Source of the DNA: Nageia nagi
Lineage: Eukaryota > Pinophyta
Length of the DNA stretch: 64,000 nucleotides
NCBI GenBank assembly: GCA_050084985.1
Contig: JBITNC010000001.1
Location: forward strand, 104,594,001 to 104,658,000
Reading direction: 5' to 3'
Under the pieces are notes generated by a model. The model saw nothing but the letters and a program-made list of their open reading frames with translations. It made no database searches and was not told where the DNA came from. Shown here one piece after another: positions 12,217-23,610 of this stretch (positions are counted from its first letter, which is position 1; every line of letters starts with the position of its first letter). The translations under genes and the position numbers were made by a program.

Positions 12217-13652
12217 TGTTGATTAGGATTGTGTAATATATGCGCCAGCGAACAATCTTAACCAAAGTAAATCAAGAACAGACTATGGTGACAGTCTGAT
12301 CTCCGGAGGAGGCCGGTTCCTTATCTATTGGGCATAGAAAAAGTAACAGGAAAGGAAATAAAAGAGTAGAGTGCAAGGAATTCAAGCAAAATGGTTAGGG
12401 TAATAGGAAAGAAATAAAAGAGTAGGGTGCAAGGAATTCAAGCAAAAGGGTTAGGGTAACAGGAAAGAAATAAAAGGAGTAGAGTGCGAGGAATTTAAGC
12501 AAAAAGGCTTAGGGTAACAAGAGAGAAAGCAAAGGTGGATCACTAGTTCAGCGTGGGCTTTCACAGTGTGTGAAACCTTGGCCTGAATCTAGTGTAGCAG
12601 CTACGGTACAAGCTCTCACTCTCTAATAGTTTCCCAGCTTTACTCTACCATGTAGCAGACACAGTTATACTAGCAACCCGCAATTATCATTCAAGAAACA
12701 AGCCAAGCTGCCATGATGTAACCAAATTAAGAATGACAATTACGAGTGCTAGATAAGAAAGGTCAAGATGGTTTCATATTACTGATAAAAACTACAGGTC
12801 TTCGAGAATAAATGTAAAGAGCAATACTAGGCTTTTGACCCTTTTCTCACTTTATTTTCATATATTTATATTGTAGTAACTATAGTTACAAGAAATGCAG
12901 AACAGAAACGGTTACAAAAATAGAATTTCTTTTAACTGATACTACCTACATATGCCACTTGGCAGAATATTACAAAAATGAGCAGATTACAGATGATACA
13001 CTTCTTGACAACTGTGATCTGACCTTTTGCTGGCTTCGTCTCTACATTTCAGAATATTTTACTCACTGGCTCCAGCTATTTGATCACTTTTTGCAGCCCT
13101 CATCGCTTCCAGGATCTGGTTTTGGGTTAAGACCTGAAATCCATGATGTCATCTTCACATTTCCAGAATGCTCTACTTAACCAGCTCCAGCTTCTTTGAT
13201 TATCTCTTGCTGACCTCATCACTTCCGGGCTCTGGTTTTGGGTTAAGGCCCAGAATCGCTGACCTCATCATCTCCAGAACCCGGTTTCATTCAAAAATGT
13301 GAACATTGTTCTACCCGTGATGTCATCTTCTCTTTCCAGAAATGTTTTACTTGCTTTCTCTGGAACCCGGGCCTTTCCACAACTGAGCTTTTATCATCTC
13401 ATTCCAGAACACTTTATCCACTGACTCCAGTATTTTAATCACCCTTGCTGACATCATCATCTCCGGTCTTTACCAAAATGTGACTATCTTATCCTTTGTG
13501 ACATCATCATCTTATTCCGGAATGCTTTACTTCTGAACTCCGGCCTATTTTGTTTGCTCCAGAAAAACTCCTGGGGATCTTAAAATGAACCCATGATTGC
13601 AAGTAAAGTACACCGGAGCTTTAATAAAGAATTTATTATGTATGAATATACA
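12217..13652 (-). repeat. E3 3' LTR (left copy)
   Basis: 1436 bp, nearly identical to 15225-16657. It carries three tandem units of about 56 bp at 12347-12530 (based on 'aacaggaaagaaataaaag' and 'agcaaaagggttagggt') and, at 12980-13560, about four imperfect repeats of 120-150 bp with the words 'tgac(g)tcatcat', 'ctccgg' and 'ttccggaatg'. The open frame at 12959-13180 is in this repeat and is not a gene. Confidence 0.88.
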
Positions 13653-13814
13653 TTATGGCGACCTCTGAGGGAAAATTTCACCTTTATCAAAGAGGAATTT
13701 AGAACCCAGTCCTAAAAACAAAAACAAAAAATAATACCAAAGCATTTCACTACTACATAGGGTCCGGAACCGCATGGATTCGATTTTTTTTTAAAGAGCA
13801 CAAAAATGGCTTCA

Positions 13815-15076
13815 TCATCTCCGGCTTATGTCATCAGCTACACCAGGTGGAGGAATGCCCCCACTTCTAGATAAATATTCTTGATATTGATAAATAGGAC
13901 ATGTGGTTTGTTCGTGAGAGTCATTGCAGGTCAAACACAAACCAGAGGCTGACCCGGAAGAGGAAGCTTGGCTTACATCATCATTCAACACATTCTGATC
14001 CTTTTCTACAGCAGGATAAGGATATCTTCTTGCATCACTTTGTCTGCTTAGCATGGTAATCCGGTTTGCCATATTTCTACACAAATTTTGGAGTTCCTGA
14101 ATCTCCATCATTGAAGCTACCCCTTGATTCATATTAGGCTGATGAGGGGCTGGTAAGGCCAAGGGAGCTCTAGGGATTGGCAAGGTTGATGGCCACTGTT
14201 GGATAGGGACGGGGATACTGGCCATGTGTGGAGCCAAACTAATTGCTTAAGGTCTCAAAATTTGCTGTTGGGCTGTTATTGGAAAATAAGGCATTGGTAT
14301 GCGACTTGGCAATTTTCCAACTGCAATAAGATAGGATTCAGCATATATTGCTTGTCTATAGACCTCTGGGAAAGTATTTACTCCGGAATTTTGGATTTGC
14401 AGAGAGAGATCCAGAGGAAAGGCTCTCAGGTAATACATTAAGGCTTGAAATTACTGAGGCCTGACTGGCATTGGGACTCTTACCCAAGTTTTTTGGAATC
14501 TAATATTGAAATCTGGGATATTTTCTTGCTCATATCTTTTGATAGAAGTGAACTGTGTTAACAAGGAAAAGGGATCTCCTAATTCATTAAATTCCAAGAT
14601 AAAGGGCTCTGCCAGTTGAGCCCAAGTAGTTATAGATCCATTAGGAAGGCCCCTATACCAATCTAGGACCTTTCCCTTGAAAGACTGAGCCAGTAGTCTC
14701 ACCATGACATCTTCATGCTGGATATTGTGAATCTTAGCTAGGCCAGCTACATCAACGTAATGCTCATAAGCCATTTTCTCTGAATTTGCATCAAACTCTG
14801 GAAGGGTTTTAAAAACATTTGCTGGGATGTCATGCAACACCGCCAGGGCTATTGGTACCCATTGTCCATTCTGGATAAAACATTCTGAGCTGGATTAGCC
14901 ATTTCAGGAGAGGTATTTCTAGTATGAAGATTAGATGATTCTGGCTTGGTAAAGGATTTTAGGGAGCTGATACTATTCAGAGACTTGGACTTGATCAGGG
15001 TCTTTCTCTTAGGAGTATCTAACGTTCTAAAATCCAGTGCTTCTTTTACTGCTCTAGTTTTAGATCTAGTCCACAT
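13815..15076 (-). pseudogene. gag: E3 gag polyprotein, broken
   Basis: Encodes the capsid/nucleocapsid precursor of a Ty3/gypsy-type element. Reading on the minus strand, the first part (15076-14849) runs to RMDNGYQ and stops; an indel near 14850-14860 shifts into a second frame that continues to 13815. The second frame has the capsid core: LHDIPANVFKTLPEF, DVMVRLLAQSFKGKVLDWYR and FILEFNELGDPFSLLTQF, the usual pattern of the Retrotrans_gag domain. In-frame TAA stops at 14451-14453 and 14247-14249 can each come from CAA. The C-terminal part has CLTCNDSHEQTTCPIYQ, a C-x2-C-x4-H-x4-C-like zinc knuckle. No protease, RT or integrase follows. Non-functional as it stands. Confidence 0.85.
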
Positions 15077-15165
15077 AAACTCCAGGTTGCAAAAGAAAGT
15101 GACAGGTTCAAAAGCACATATGATATTTACAAATAATTTGCTTTAATACATACCATAGATAGTGC

Positions 15166-15213
15166 TCCAGCAGAGTCGCCAATAAGTTTCTTCGTGTCCC
15201 ACCGGGCGTGCCA
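15166..15213 (-). other. Candidate primer-binding region of E3
   Basis: On the minus strand, after the 5' LTR end, come TGGCACGCCCGGTGGG (from 15213) and TTGGCGACTCTGCTGG (from 15181). Both resemble leader motifs of plant gypsy elements. The first begins 11 bases from the LTR, further than usual, so the exact primer site is uncertain. Confidence 0.35.
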
Positions 15214-15224
15214 AAAAGAGATAC

Positions 15225-16657
15225 TGTTGATTAGGATTGTGTAATATATGCATCGCGAATAATCTTAACCAAAGTAAATCAAGAACAGACTATGGTGACA
15301 GTCTGATCTCCAGAGGAGGCGGTTCCTTATCTATTGGGCATAGAAAAAGTAACAGGAAAGGAAATAAAAGAGTAGAGTGCGAGGAATTCAAGCAAAATGG
15401 TTAGGGTAACAGGAAAGAAATAAAAGAGTAGGGTGCAAGGAATTCAAGCAAAAGGGTTAGGGTAACAGGAAAGAAATAAAAGGAGTAGAGTGTGAGGAAT
15501 TTAAGCAAAAAGGCTTAGGGTAACAAGAGAGAAAGCAAAGGTGGATCACTAGTTCAGCGCGGGCTTTCACAGTGTGTGAAACCTTGGCCTGAATCTAGTG
15601 TAGCAGCTACGGTACAAACTCTCACTCTCTAATAGTTTCCCAGCTTTACTCTACCATGTAGCAGACACAGTTATACTAGCAACCTGCAATTATCATTCAG
15701 GAAACAAGCCAAGCTGCCACGATCTAACCAAATTAAGAATGACAATTACGAGTGCTAGACAAGAAAGGTGAAGATGGTTTCATATTACTGATAAAAACTA
15801 TAGGTCTTCGAGAACAAATGTAAAGAGCAATACTAGGCTTTTGACCCTTTTCTCACTTTATTTTCATATATTTATACTGTAGTAACTATAGTTACAAGAA
15901 ATGCAGAATAGAAACAGTTACAAAAATGGAATTTCTTTTAACTGATACTACCTACATACGCCACTTGGTAGAATATTACAAAAATGGGCAGATTGCAGAT
16001 GATACGCTTCTTGACAACTGTGATCTGACCTTTTGCTGGCTTCATCTCTACATTCTGGAATATTTTACTCACTGGCTCCGGCTATTTGATCACTTTTTGC
16101 GGCCCTCATCGCTTCTAGGATCCAGTTTTGGGTTAAGACCTGAAATCTATGACATCATCTTCACATTTCTGGAATGCTCTACTTAACCGGCTCCGGCTTC
16201 TTTGATTATCTCTTGCTGACCTCATCACTTCCAGGCTCCAGTTTTGGGTTAAGGCCCGGAATCGCTGACCTCATCATCTCTAGAACCCGGTTTCATTCAA
16301 AAATGTGAACATTGTTCTACCCGTGATGTCATCTTCTCTTTCCAGAAATGTTTTACTTGCTTTCTCCGGAACCTGGGCCTTTCCACAACTGAGCTTTTAT
16401 CATCTCATTCCGGAACGCTTTATCCACTGACTCCGGTCTTTTAATCACCCTTGCTGACATCATCATCTCCGGTCTTTACCAAAATGCAACTATCTTATCC
16501 TCTGTGATGTCATCATCTTATTCCGGAATGCTTTACTTCCGGACTCCGGCCTATTTTGTTTGCTCCAGAAAAACTCCCGGGGATCTTAAAATGAACCATG
16601 ATTGCAAGTAAAGTACATTAGAGCTTTAATAAAGAATTTATTATGTATGAATATACA
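15225..16657 (-). repeat. E3 5' LTR (right copy)
   Basis: 1433 bp partner of 12217-13652, with the same internal tandem repeats. Many differences are CG in one copy and TG or CA in the other, so the ancestral sequence was CG-rich. The open frame 15926-16186 is the copy of the one at 12959 and is not a gene. Confidence 0.88.
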
Positions 16658-16662
16658 AGTGT

Positions 16663-19595
16663 GATGCTCATGTGTGGTGCACTAATGAAAATTACCTTGC
16701 AGGATGGGTGGCCCCCATAGGTAAATATGTGTGTGTTAAAAATAAGTTATGCATGATGGAATTTGCTTAAGAAACTAATTGTCTATTTTTGAATTATGCA
16801 AGCAATATTGCAACCATTTTAATTTGAATTTTTACCAATGAATTTTAGTTTTTATGATAATAAATTTAGGAGAAAAAAATAAAAATTTAAGGTTAAAGAT
16901 TTTTTCATCATCTTATGGAGGATACAAGGCTATTTTTTCTACTTTGCAAAAATAATTGAGAATATCACCTCACATAATTTATTTTCTTTTGGTAGATGTG
17001 ACATGATTGATAAAATATTTTATTTTATAATGTTAGGTGTGGAATTATTTTTTGATGCCAGAGGAGCTTACAAATAAAATTTTTCAAACCCTCTCACAAA
17101 AATAATAAAAGCCCTACACCTTATGTATAAAGTAGATGAGTTGGATAAATAGTTATTTGTTTGGATGGATTAGACTACCCTTTAGCTATAAGTATTTGGA
17201 TAACCCTATGGAAAACATAACATATCTCTCTTCCATATTGGCTTTAGGTCCTATGAGAGGAATGATTCCTTTAGCCTTAATTATCCAATTTGAACATCCA
17301 AGTGCTTTTTTTTTATTTTAGTATTTAGTTGCTATAGTATTGGTTTAATTTTTGAAGGATGATCTTGGTTTCCATCTTATAACATTATTTATTTTAGTGG
17401 AAGTTAGCATGTGACTATCTAGGTATAAATTTGTGTTATGACTTTGCATATTTTTCTAGATGTAAATATAAAGGGTACTTTATTATTACTATTGATTTTC
17501 ACATTGGATTGATACATATGAAAGTTCTAGTATTTTTCATTAGATACCTTGACATGTGATTTATATTATATGAATTGTACATACATAGTTTTGGAATAGA
17601 ATGTACATTTGTATACATATAGATGGAGGAGGGATATATAATAAACAAAAGAAAATTGCTGTTATCTTGATTAGAATAGAGGAGGCATAGGTGAATAAGT
17701 ATGGAAGAGTGCATTCAAACATTATGTGTTTTCCAAATCAAGAACCCCCTCCCTTAAACTATGTATACTAGCCATTCGCCTTCTTGGAGATCGTGCAAAT
17801 CCATATCAGGCTATGTAGTGATTACTTTGAATAGGCATGGTTATTATTTTATTTATTTTGTTAAAGTTATGGTGGTCTTGAAGTCTATGACATTTCTTCA
17901 CAAACCTTTATTATCCTATAGTTTCCATGTACTTACTTGGTAGACACTAGGCTCCTACATTAGTGATTTCTTTGCTATAATGCATCATAGACATTTATAG
18001 CATGTTTGTTTGGTACATATTTATTGACCATTATGCCCTTGAGACTACATTTTGATGAGGGATTATGTTCAATACTTTATAATTCATTCCAATACATCTG
18101 ATTTGTGAATTTCCTATGAATATAGGACAACATTTGATGTGGTATTTTGTTTTCCCAATTCCTTCAAGGTATCCATTTTGGGCATTCTCTATGTCTACAT
18201 TCAATGAGACTATTCATAAGCCATCCATAATAACCATTTTAGTATTTCTTATCATCATTTCATTCCTTGAGACTACATTTGATAAGGAATATATTCAATC
18301 TAGTAACAAGCCCTCCAACATATCTACCTAGAACTTTTTTTGCGATACATGAGACTACATTTAACTCTTCCAACAAACTCATCTTGGCACACCATATGAT
18401 TCTTGTGACCCATGATATTGCTAACTTGATGAGGCATTTAACTCAAACCTATTCATAGTCCTAAAAATGTACTAACTCTAGCATGTTGCACCCAAGAAGG
18501 TCATGTTTGGATGAGATAGTTGCATACCCTCCCAAGCATGTCTATGTGTATATATCATATAATCATTTACTACCTATGAGACTACATTTCTATGAAGCAT
18601 TTACTCACATGTATATCATATTTATTTTATTCATATCTAATACCCAAGAATTTTATTTAATGAGGTTATTTTCCTATTAATTTCAATTCCTTAAAATGTG
18701 CATTTCTTGCACTCTTTACACCCTTAAGATTGCATTTAAATGAAGTAATTTATAGACCATATCCCTTTGGTGTAGATCTTGTAAATATTACAATCCATTA
18801 GGCTACATCTAGAAGGGGAATTTTGTCAAATAATTAATAAGGCTTCCAACATATTCATTTAGGGAAGATCTTGCTATCATTTCATACCATGAGACTACAT
18901 CTTGAAAAGGCATTTTATTTAACTTTTTTATAGGCCCTCCAAAGGTATGTTCTTTTTGGGCATATCATACAATCATTGCAATCTATAAGACTACATCTCA
19001 ATGAAGTAATATGTCAAATAAATCATATTTCCTTACAATATACTCATTATGTGCATAAATCACCCATGTGACTACATTTCTATAAGTCATTTTTTTAATC
19101 AATTCATACAACCCTCTAACGTAGCCATTGGGAGACAAATATGACCCATGTGATGGCATTTCAATTAGACATTTGAGTAAATAATTCACAAGTCATACCA
19201 AGATGACCCATCAATGTTTGAAAAGTTTCTTTAATTAAATTTAGCTAAAGATGGTAGACTCTTTTATAATTACTCACTCATGTTAGAACTAGTTTTATGA
19301 CCTCATTAACTAGTTTATCCATGGTATGTAAATATGGAATGCTTAATTTTATAAGACTAACTAAATATTGAATAGTATTAAAATCATGAAAACATTTATG
19401 ATTGAATGGAATCAAATTTGATCTTGGAATATATTGAAAAATTTTATAAAACATTTTGAGCATTATGTTATTAAAACCATGATATTTAATTGGCTTTAAT
19501 CTTAATACTGTACACCTCTAAAATTAATATAGAGTTTGATGGAATTTCTCAATAAAGGTATGAGGATGCATATTAAACCCCTTGAATTTTACTAG
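16663..19595 (+). repeat. E1 3' LTR third piece with degenerate tandem array
   Basis: Non-coding LTR sequence. From about 18000 to 19200 the phrase 'gagactacattt' and close variants recur near 18042, 18269, 18349, 18580, 18890, 18990 and 19062, alternating with 'cattcataag', 'ccctcca' and 'catttggg' words, so the LTR core grew from an old tandem repeat. The stretch 16663-18000 shows no repeat, gene or RNA signal that I can support. The short open frames here are not genes. Confidence 0.6.
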
Positions 19596-20414
19596 TGTTA
19601 ACACATAAAAATGAATTTATGTTTTTAAATCAATAAATCAATGAAATATGCTTGGCTTAAATATATGTCTTGAATGGATTAAAGTGATAATATCAATGTT
19701 TGGCTTGAATATGAATATTGTATGGGTTATCTTGAATATTGCATGGGTTATCTTGAATATTGCATGGGTTATCTTGAATATTGCATGGTTTATCTTGAGT
19801 ATTGCATGAATTATCTTGTTTATTGATGTGTTTATCTTAAATATTGTGAATTAACCTTATTTATGTGGATGCATGTCGACCTATGGGCGGTATTATCTAT
19901 TATCTATATAAATAAGGGATCTAATAGTAAGTCCACAACAACAAGGATACACATGATCCCGCATATGGTCTTGTAAGTGGCTACCCCTTAAGGTATCTCT
20001 TGGTACCGCCTACAAGGCTGTGGTTTGTGTGCTTCCTTTCGCAAGCTATCCTGACATCTATGATCTATTCTGGTGCTCCCTTATGAACCAAGAACACCGC
20101 TGGTGCTCTATTATCTCTGAAACAGACCACCCACGGTCCTCTTTTTGCATCTTCATAGGTGACTACATTTTTGAGAGGCAGTTCATCATTAGTACATCAC
20201 CAACATCTTCATCTTTCGTTGTCAGGTACGTTCTGTGAGGTAAGTATACAAACCACAGTCTTGTTTGATATAATTACAATTACATTTCTGAATTGGTTAT
20301 TTTGTTTATTGTTATCTAGAATAAATTGCTATCTTTAGCTCAAATACAGATAATATTGAGTTTATAGATATTTGCTTATTTATTTATTTACATGCTCAAT
20401 TTTATTTGTAAACA
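19596..20414 (+). repeat. E4 5' LTR
   Basis: 819 bp. It matches the 3' LTR except for an 82 bp deletion at about 20071 relative to 28364-28445, with CTG at both breakpoints. Near 19726-19800 it has a 21 bp tandem unit ('gggttatcttgaatattgcat'). A TATA box lies at 19905. Two near-palindromic boxes lie at 20092-20108 and 20124-20140. Confidence 0.9.
19905..19914 (+). promoter_or_regulatory. E4 5' LTR TATA box
   Basis: TATATAAATA, also kept in the 3' LTR at 28197-28206, about 310 bp into the LTR. Transcription would start some 30 bases downstream; this is inferred from position, not seen. Confidence 0.6.
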
Positions 20415-20416
20415 TT

Positions 20417-20432
20417 TGGTGAACTTGACGTG
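20417..20432 (+). other. E4 primer binding site, unusual type
   Basis: TGGTGAACTTGACGTG starts two bases after the LTR end (GTAAACA). It is not the Met-type TGGTATCAGAGC. E5 has TGGTAAACCTAATATG in the same place, different only by transitions, which supports the call. I do not recognise the tRNA it would pair with. Confidence 0.55.
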
Positions 20433-20436
20433 AAAC

Positions 20437-22659
20437 ATGCTTTTCGATTCAACAATGAGTAGAGATATAAATGAATTATCAGATTATCCTTCATTAGTTC
20501 AATCATCACCGGAACAAAATAGGAGAAAAAGAAAAATATGGAAAGGAATAGAGCCAACTAGGAAAAGTGCTAGAATAAACAAAGGGAGTGCTCCTGGGAT
20601 TATTAAGGATAAACTTCTAGATGAGGAATCCTATCATGGTGATTCCGAAGATAATGATAGCTTGGATAATGAAACCCTTGAAGTAGGAATCTTAGAAAAT
20701 CTAGTTCTACCTATGGAAAACAAATCACAATTGGTCCTTTATCGTTGGGTAAAATCTAACAATTCAAACCTCACTGAAGATAAACTAAGGTTGATACAAA
20801 AATTCATAGAGCATTTTGGGGCATTCTAAAAGTTCTCTGAAGATCCTACCATAGTTTATTCTTTGCATAAAATCTATGAATTTTTAATGGTGAACAGTCT
20901 CAGATTTTCCTTTAGAACATTTCTGGATGAACCAATCTTTTTTTCAAACATCATAATCGATCATAATAAGACCTCTCGCAATCTAAACCCTATAGAAATA
21001 GACCGCCCGCAGCCCATTTCTACCATGGAAAGTCATATTAACTTTTGTATGCTCCATCATGGTCAAAATTCTTTTGCCCCTGAGATAGTTAAACAAAATG
21101 TTTGTGAACCCTCTTCATCATCTTTGGCATTTGCATATCATAAACCAATAACATTAGAAGAAGAAGATGATGAATTAATTGAGTTTGATGATGAGTCTGA
21201 TAGTGAGTCAGAAATAGAACTTGAAATAGACCCTGTTGCACAAAAACTTCTTAATGCTTACCCTTTTTGGTCAGATAAAGAAAAGAAAATCAAAGAGATA
21301 GAGGTAAAGAAAATAATAAATACAAAATCTTACCGAAAAGCTCAAGTGAGTGTAAGACAGGTCATCATGGGAGAACTAGAAAATCAATTGATTCATGAAT
21401 GGAGAGAACAAATAGGAAGATTCACTCCTTGAATACTTGATTATGAAAGTGAAGAAGAACCTAAAAATCTAGATTTCATAAATAAGCAACTTGAAGATAA
21501 TCTAAACTCACAAATTGAAAAAGAAAAATCAGATAAAATGAGAGCTCAATTAGCAAACATGGCTGAACAATTGAAAAGGCTAATACATTTAAATGAAGCA
21601 AAGGAGAATGAAAAACTAGAAGAAAGTCACCCTCTTTGTTCAAGAATAAGAAGTAAAATTTGGGAAGGGAAAGACATAGATTTTGACAAATATAATGGTA
21701 GGAGTGATCCAAGAATGCATATTGTAATCTTTGAAGAAGCAGCTTATAGACATCAACATGATTCTGATATGTTAGCTAGACTTTTTTCACTTAGCCTAGG
21801 GAAAGAAGCATCTGACTGGTACTACGGACTTGAAAATCAAAGCATCAAGAGTTATGAGCAACTAAAATGTGAATTCATAGATCAATATCAATATAACATA
21901 AAGAGAAAACCACTCATTATAGATCTTGCCAAAATGAAATAGGAAGAAAATCAGCCATTTAGCAAGTTTGTAGCCGAATGGAAGAAAATTGCAAAATTCA
22001 TAAACTTGAATGAGAAAGAACTAAAACACATGTTGATAAACTCCATTAGAGATGAGATGGTGCTTGAATTCCTTAACTATTTAGACCAACCCCTCTCTGA
22101 AATGATCGATTCTATGATTCGAAAAGAGCAACACATGATGAAAATTGGTTTGTGGAAACTTAGAAAAGAAGAAAGGGAAACTTCAACAATCAACATAATC
22201 ACACAAGAAAAACACAAACAAAAATCAAGAAAACCTCAGACTCCCTGAGTATACACCAAAATCATAAAAGATCATAATGAGTTGTTGCAATTATTAGTGA
22301 AGAAGGGTCTAATTCAATTGCCACCTGTAAACCAACAAGCCACTAAAACTACAGGAGGATTTTGCCTATACCATAGAGTTCATGGCCACAAAACATGTGA
22401 ATGTAGAAAATTTAGAGATATCATCCAAGATCTAGTAGATAGAAAAGCAATCTCATTTGAAAAACCTGACATAAAAGGGAAAGCTCCTGTGCATGTAGAT
22501 AATAGAAACTTAGGAATCTACAAGAACCCTATGCCACAGCATAATACCAGAATACTATTTGCCCAGGGGCACATGACAAAAGGAATCACGATATCAGAAA
22601 GACAGTCGGAGGCTAGCACCAGTGGGAGCTCCAGGCCCTCTGGAGGTATCATTTGGTAG
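20437..22659 (+). pseudogene. gag: E4 gag polyprotein, one frame with four stops
   Basis: Encodes a Ty3/gypsy-type capsid/nucleocapsid precursor of 741 codons in a single uninterrupted frame. Four in-frame stops lie at about 20827, 21430, 21940 and 22246; each can come from one C-to-T change (CAA, CGA, CAG, CGA). N-terminal residues 1-190 are acidic and basic low-complexity sequence (RRKRKIWKG, then HGDSEDNDSLDNETLE). At about codons 365-560 lies the Retrotrans_gag core: FDKYNGRSDPRMHIVIFEEA, LFSLSLGKEASDWYYGLENQ, YEQLKCEFIDQYQYNI, then FVAEWKKIAKF. Near 22356-22410 a zinc-knuckle-like CLYHRVHGHKTCEC is followed by IIQDLVDRKAI and NLGIYKNPMP. The last two segments match the E8 gag (QDLIDEGKL, ELGIYQNPLP), so both are one lineage. 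No pol follows. Confidence 0.85.
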
Positions 22660-22753
22660 ATCAAAATATGTAAAAAAAAAAAGCTAGCAGTTGGTTCAGG
22701 TCTCTAACAGATGTCAAGGTCAAGAGATTAGGAGGTTTCATGAAGTCATAACA

Positions 22754-23147
22754 GGAGCACCGATGTTGTATTTCATGAGAAAAGGACCACTGGTGGTGCT
22801 CTTTCAGGGAAAAACAGAGGAAAGCAAAAGGTACTAATTACTCCTATAGCATGGGAAGTCAGAATGTTAGGTCGTGTCATTGATGTTCATTTTTAAAGAT
22901 CATGGAACATCAAATTAATGTATCACAAGCACATGTAAAAGAGCAAATAAGGAGCGCTGGCATTGTATTTCATGAGAAAAGGATCATCGGCAGTGCTCTT
23001 TTAGGGAAAAATAGAGGAAAGCAAAAGATTCCAAGTACGTTTGCAACATGAAAGGTCAGAATTTCAGGTCATATCATTGGCATTCATTCTCAAGGATCAT
23101 AGAACATCAAATTCACGCATCACAAGTACATTTACAAAGAACAAATT
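22754..23147 (+). repeat. E4 197 bp tandem duplication with palindromic boxes
   Basis: Two units begin at 22754 and 22951. Each runs GGAGC(A/G)C, 'tttcatgagaaaaggat/cca', 'gtgctctttt/tcaggga', 'agaggaaagcaaaag', 'gtcagaat', 'atcatagaacatcaaatt' and 'tcacaag'. Each unit carries one GGACC/GGATC...GGTGCTC box pair. It lies between gag and the 3' end of the antisense PMD gene, and no frame is shared between the units. Confidence 0.75.
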
Positions 23148-23521
23148 AGGTACCAAAGTTTGTGTTTTATATATATCATGATCAAAATGTTTTTATTTAC
23201 AATGCAAACTGGATGAGATTACATAGAATGATTTAAAATCTCCTACTAGACCCCCTACACTAGAACTAGTAGCCCTGCTAGATGTGCCACCCCCGCACCG
23301 TGCCTTGTACTTCTCTATGCGTGCCTTCTCCTTGCTGATCTGTCTCTCAGCCTGGCGAAGCTGCTCATAGAGGACCTTGATTTCCTTGTTGGCTACCTGT
23401 AAGTCTTGATAGATACCGGCATAATCTCCTCCTCCAAATCGTAGATGACTCTGTAGTTCTCTAATCTCCTCATCCTTCTGATCGATTTGGCCACGCAGCT
23501 TAGCCATCTCAACCTCAGGAT

Positions 23522-23610
23522 CTGTGACATAGCATAAACATATCATGTTAGTTCCTTGCATATTATGAAAAATAGAAAGTCAAAGCAAAGTAAAAGAGAA
23601 AATAGGTTAC
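23522..23610 (-). other. Predicted intron 2 of the E4 PMD gene
   Basis: 89 bp with donor GATG|GTAACC and acceptor TGTCACAG|ATCC on the minus strand. Joining leaves G plus AT = GAT, and both sides stay in the long open frame (NEDDD then PEVEM). The intron is AT-rich compared with the exons. Confidence 0.7.

Larger units (their letters stand above)
12217..16657 (-). mobile_element. E3: gag-only LTR element (TR-GAG type)
   Basis: A complete 4441 bp insertion. The LTRs are 12217-13652 and 15225-16657, with a perfect five-base target duplication AGTGT at 12212-12216 and 16658-16662. The plus-strand ends are TGTTGATT...ATACA. The only coding sequence is a gag pseudogene on the minus strand, so the element reads right to left and 15225-16657 is its 5' LTR. 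The internal region is only 1572 bp, with no room for pol. This matches the known class of terminal-repeat elements that keep only gag. The two LTRs are very similar and differ mainly by C/T and G/A changes at CG sites. E9 shares the LTR family. Confidence 0.88.

Noticed and set aside
12959-16186. Open frames 12959-13180 and 15926-16186 as small genes
   Set aside because: They are the same LTR position in the two E3 LTRs, inside imperfect tandem repeats, and differ by the same CG decay as the surrounding DNA.
16663-18000. Host gene candidate (open frames 17136-17321 and 17761-17943)
   Set aside because: Short, no domain, inside the inferred E1 LTR; no splice-linked exons could be joined.
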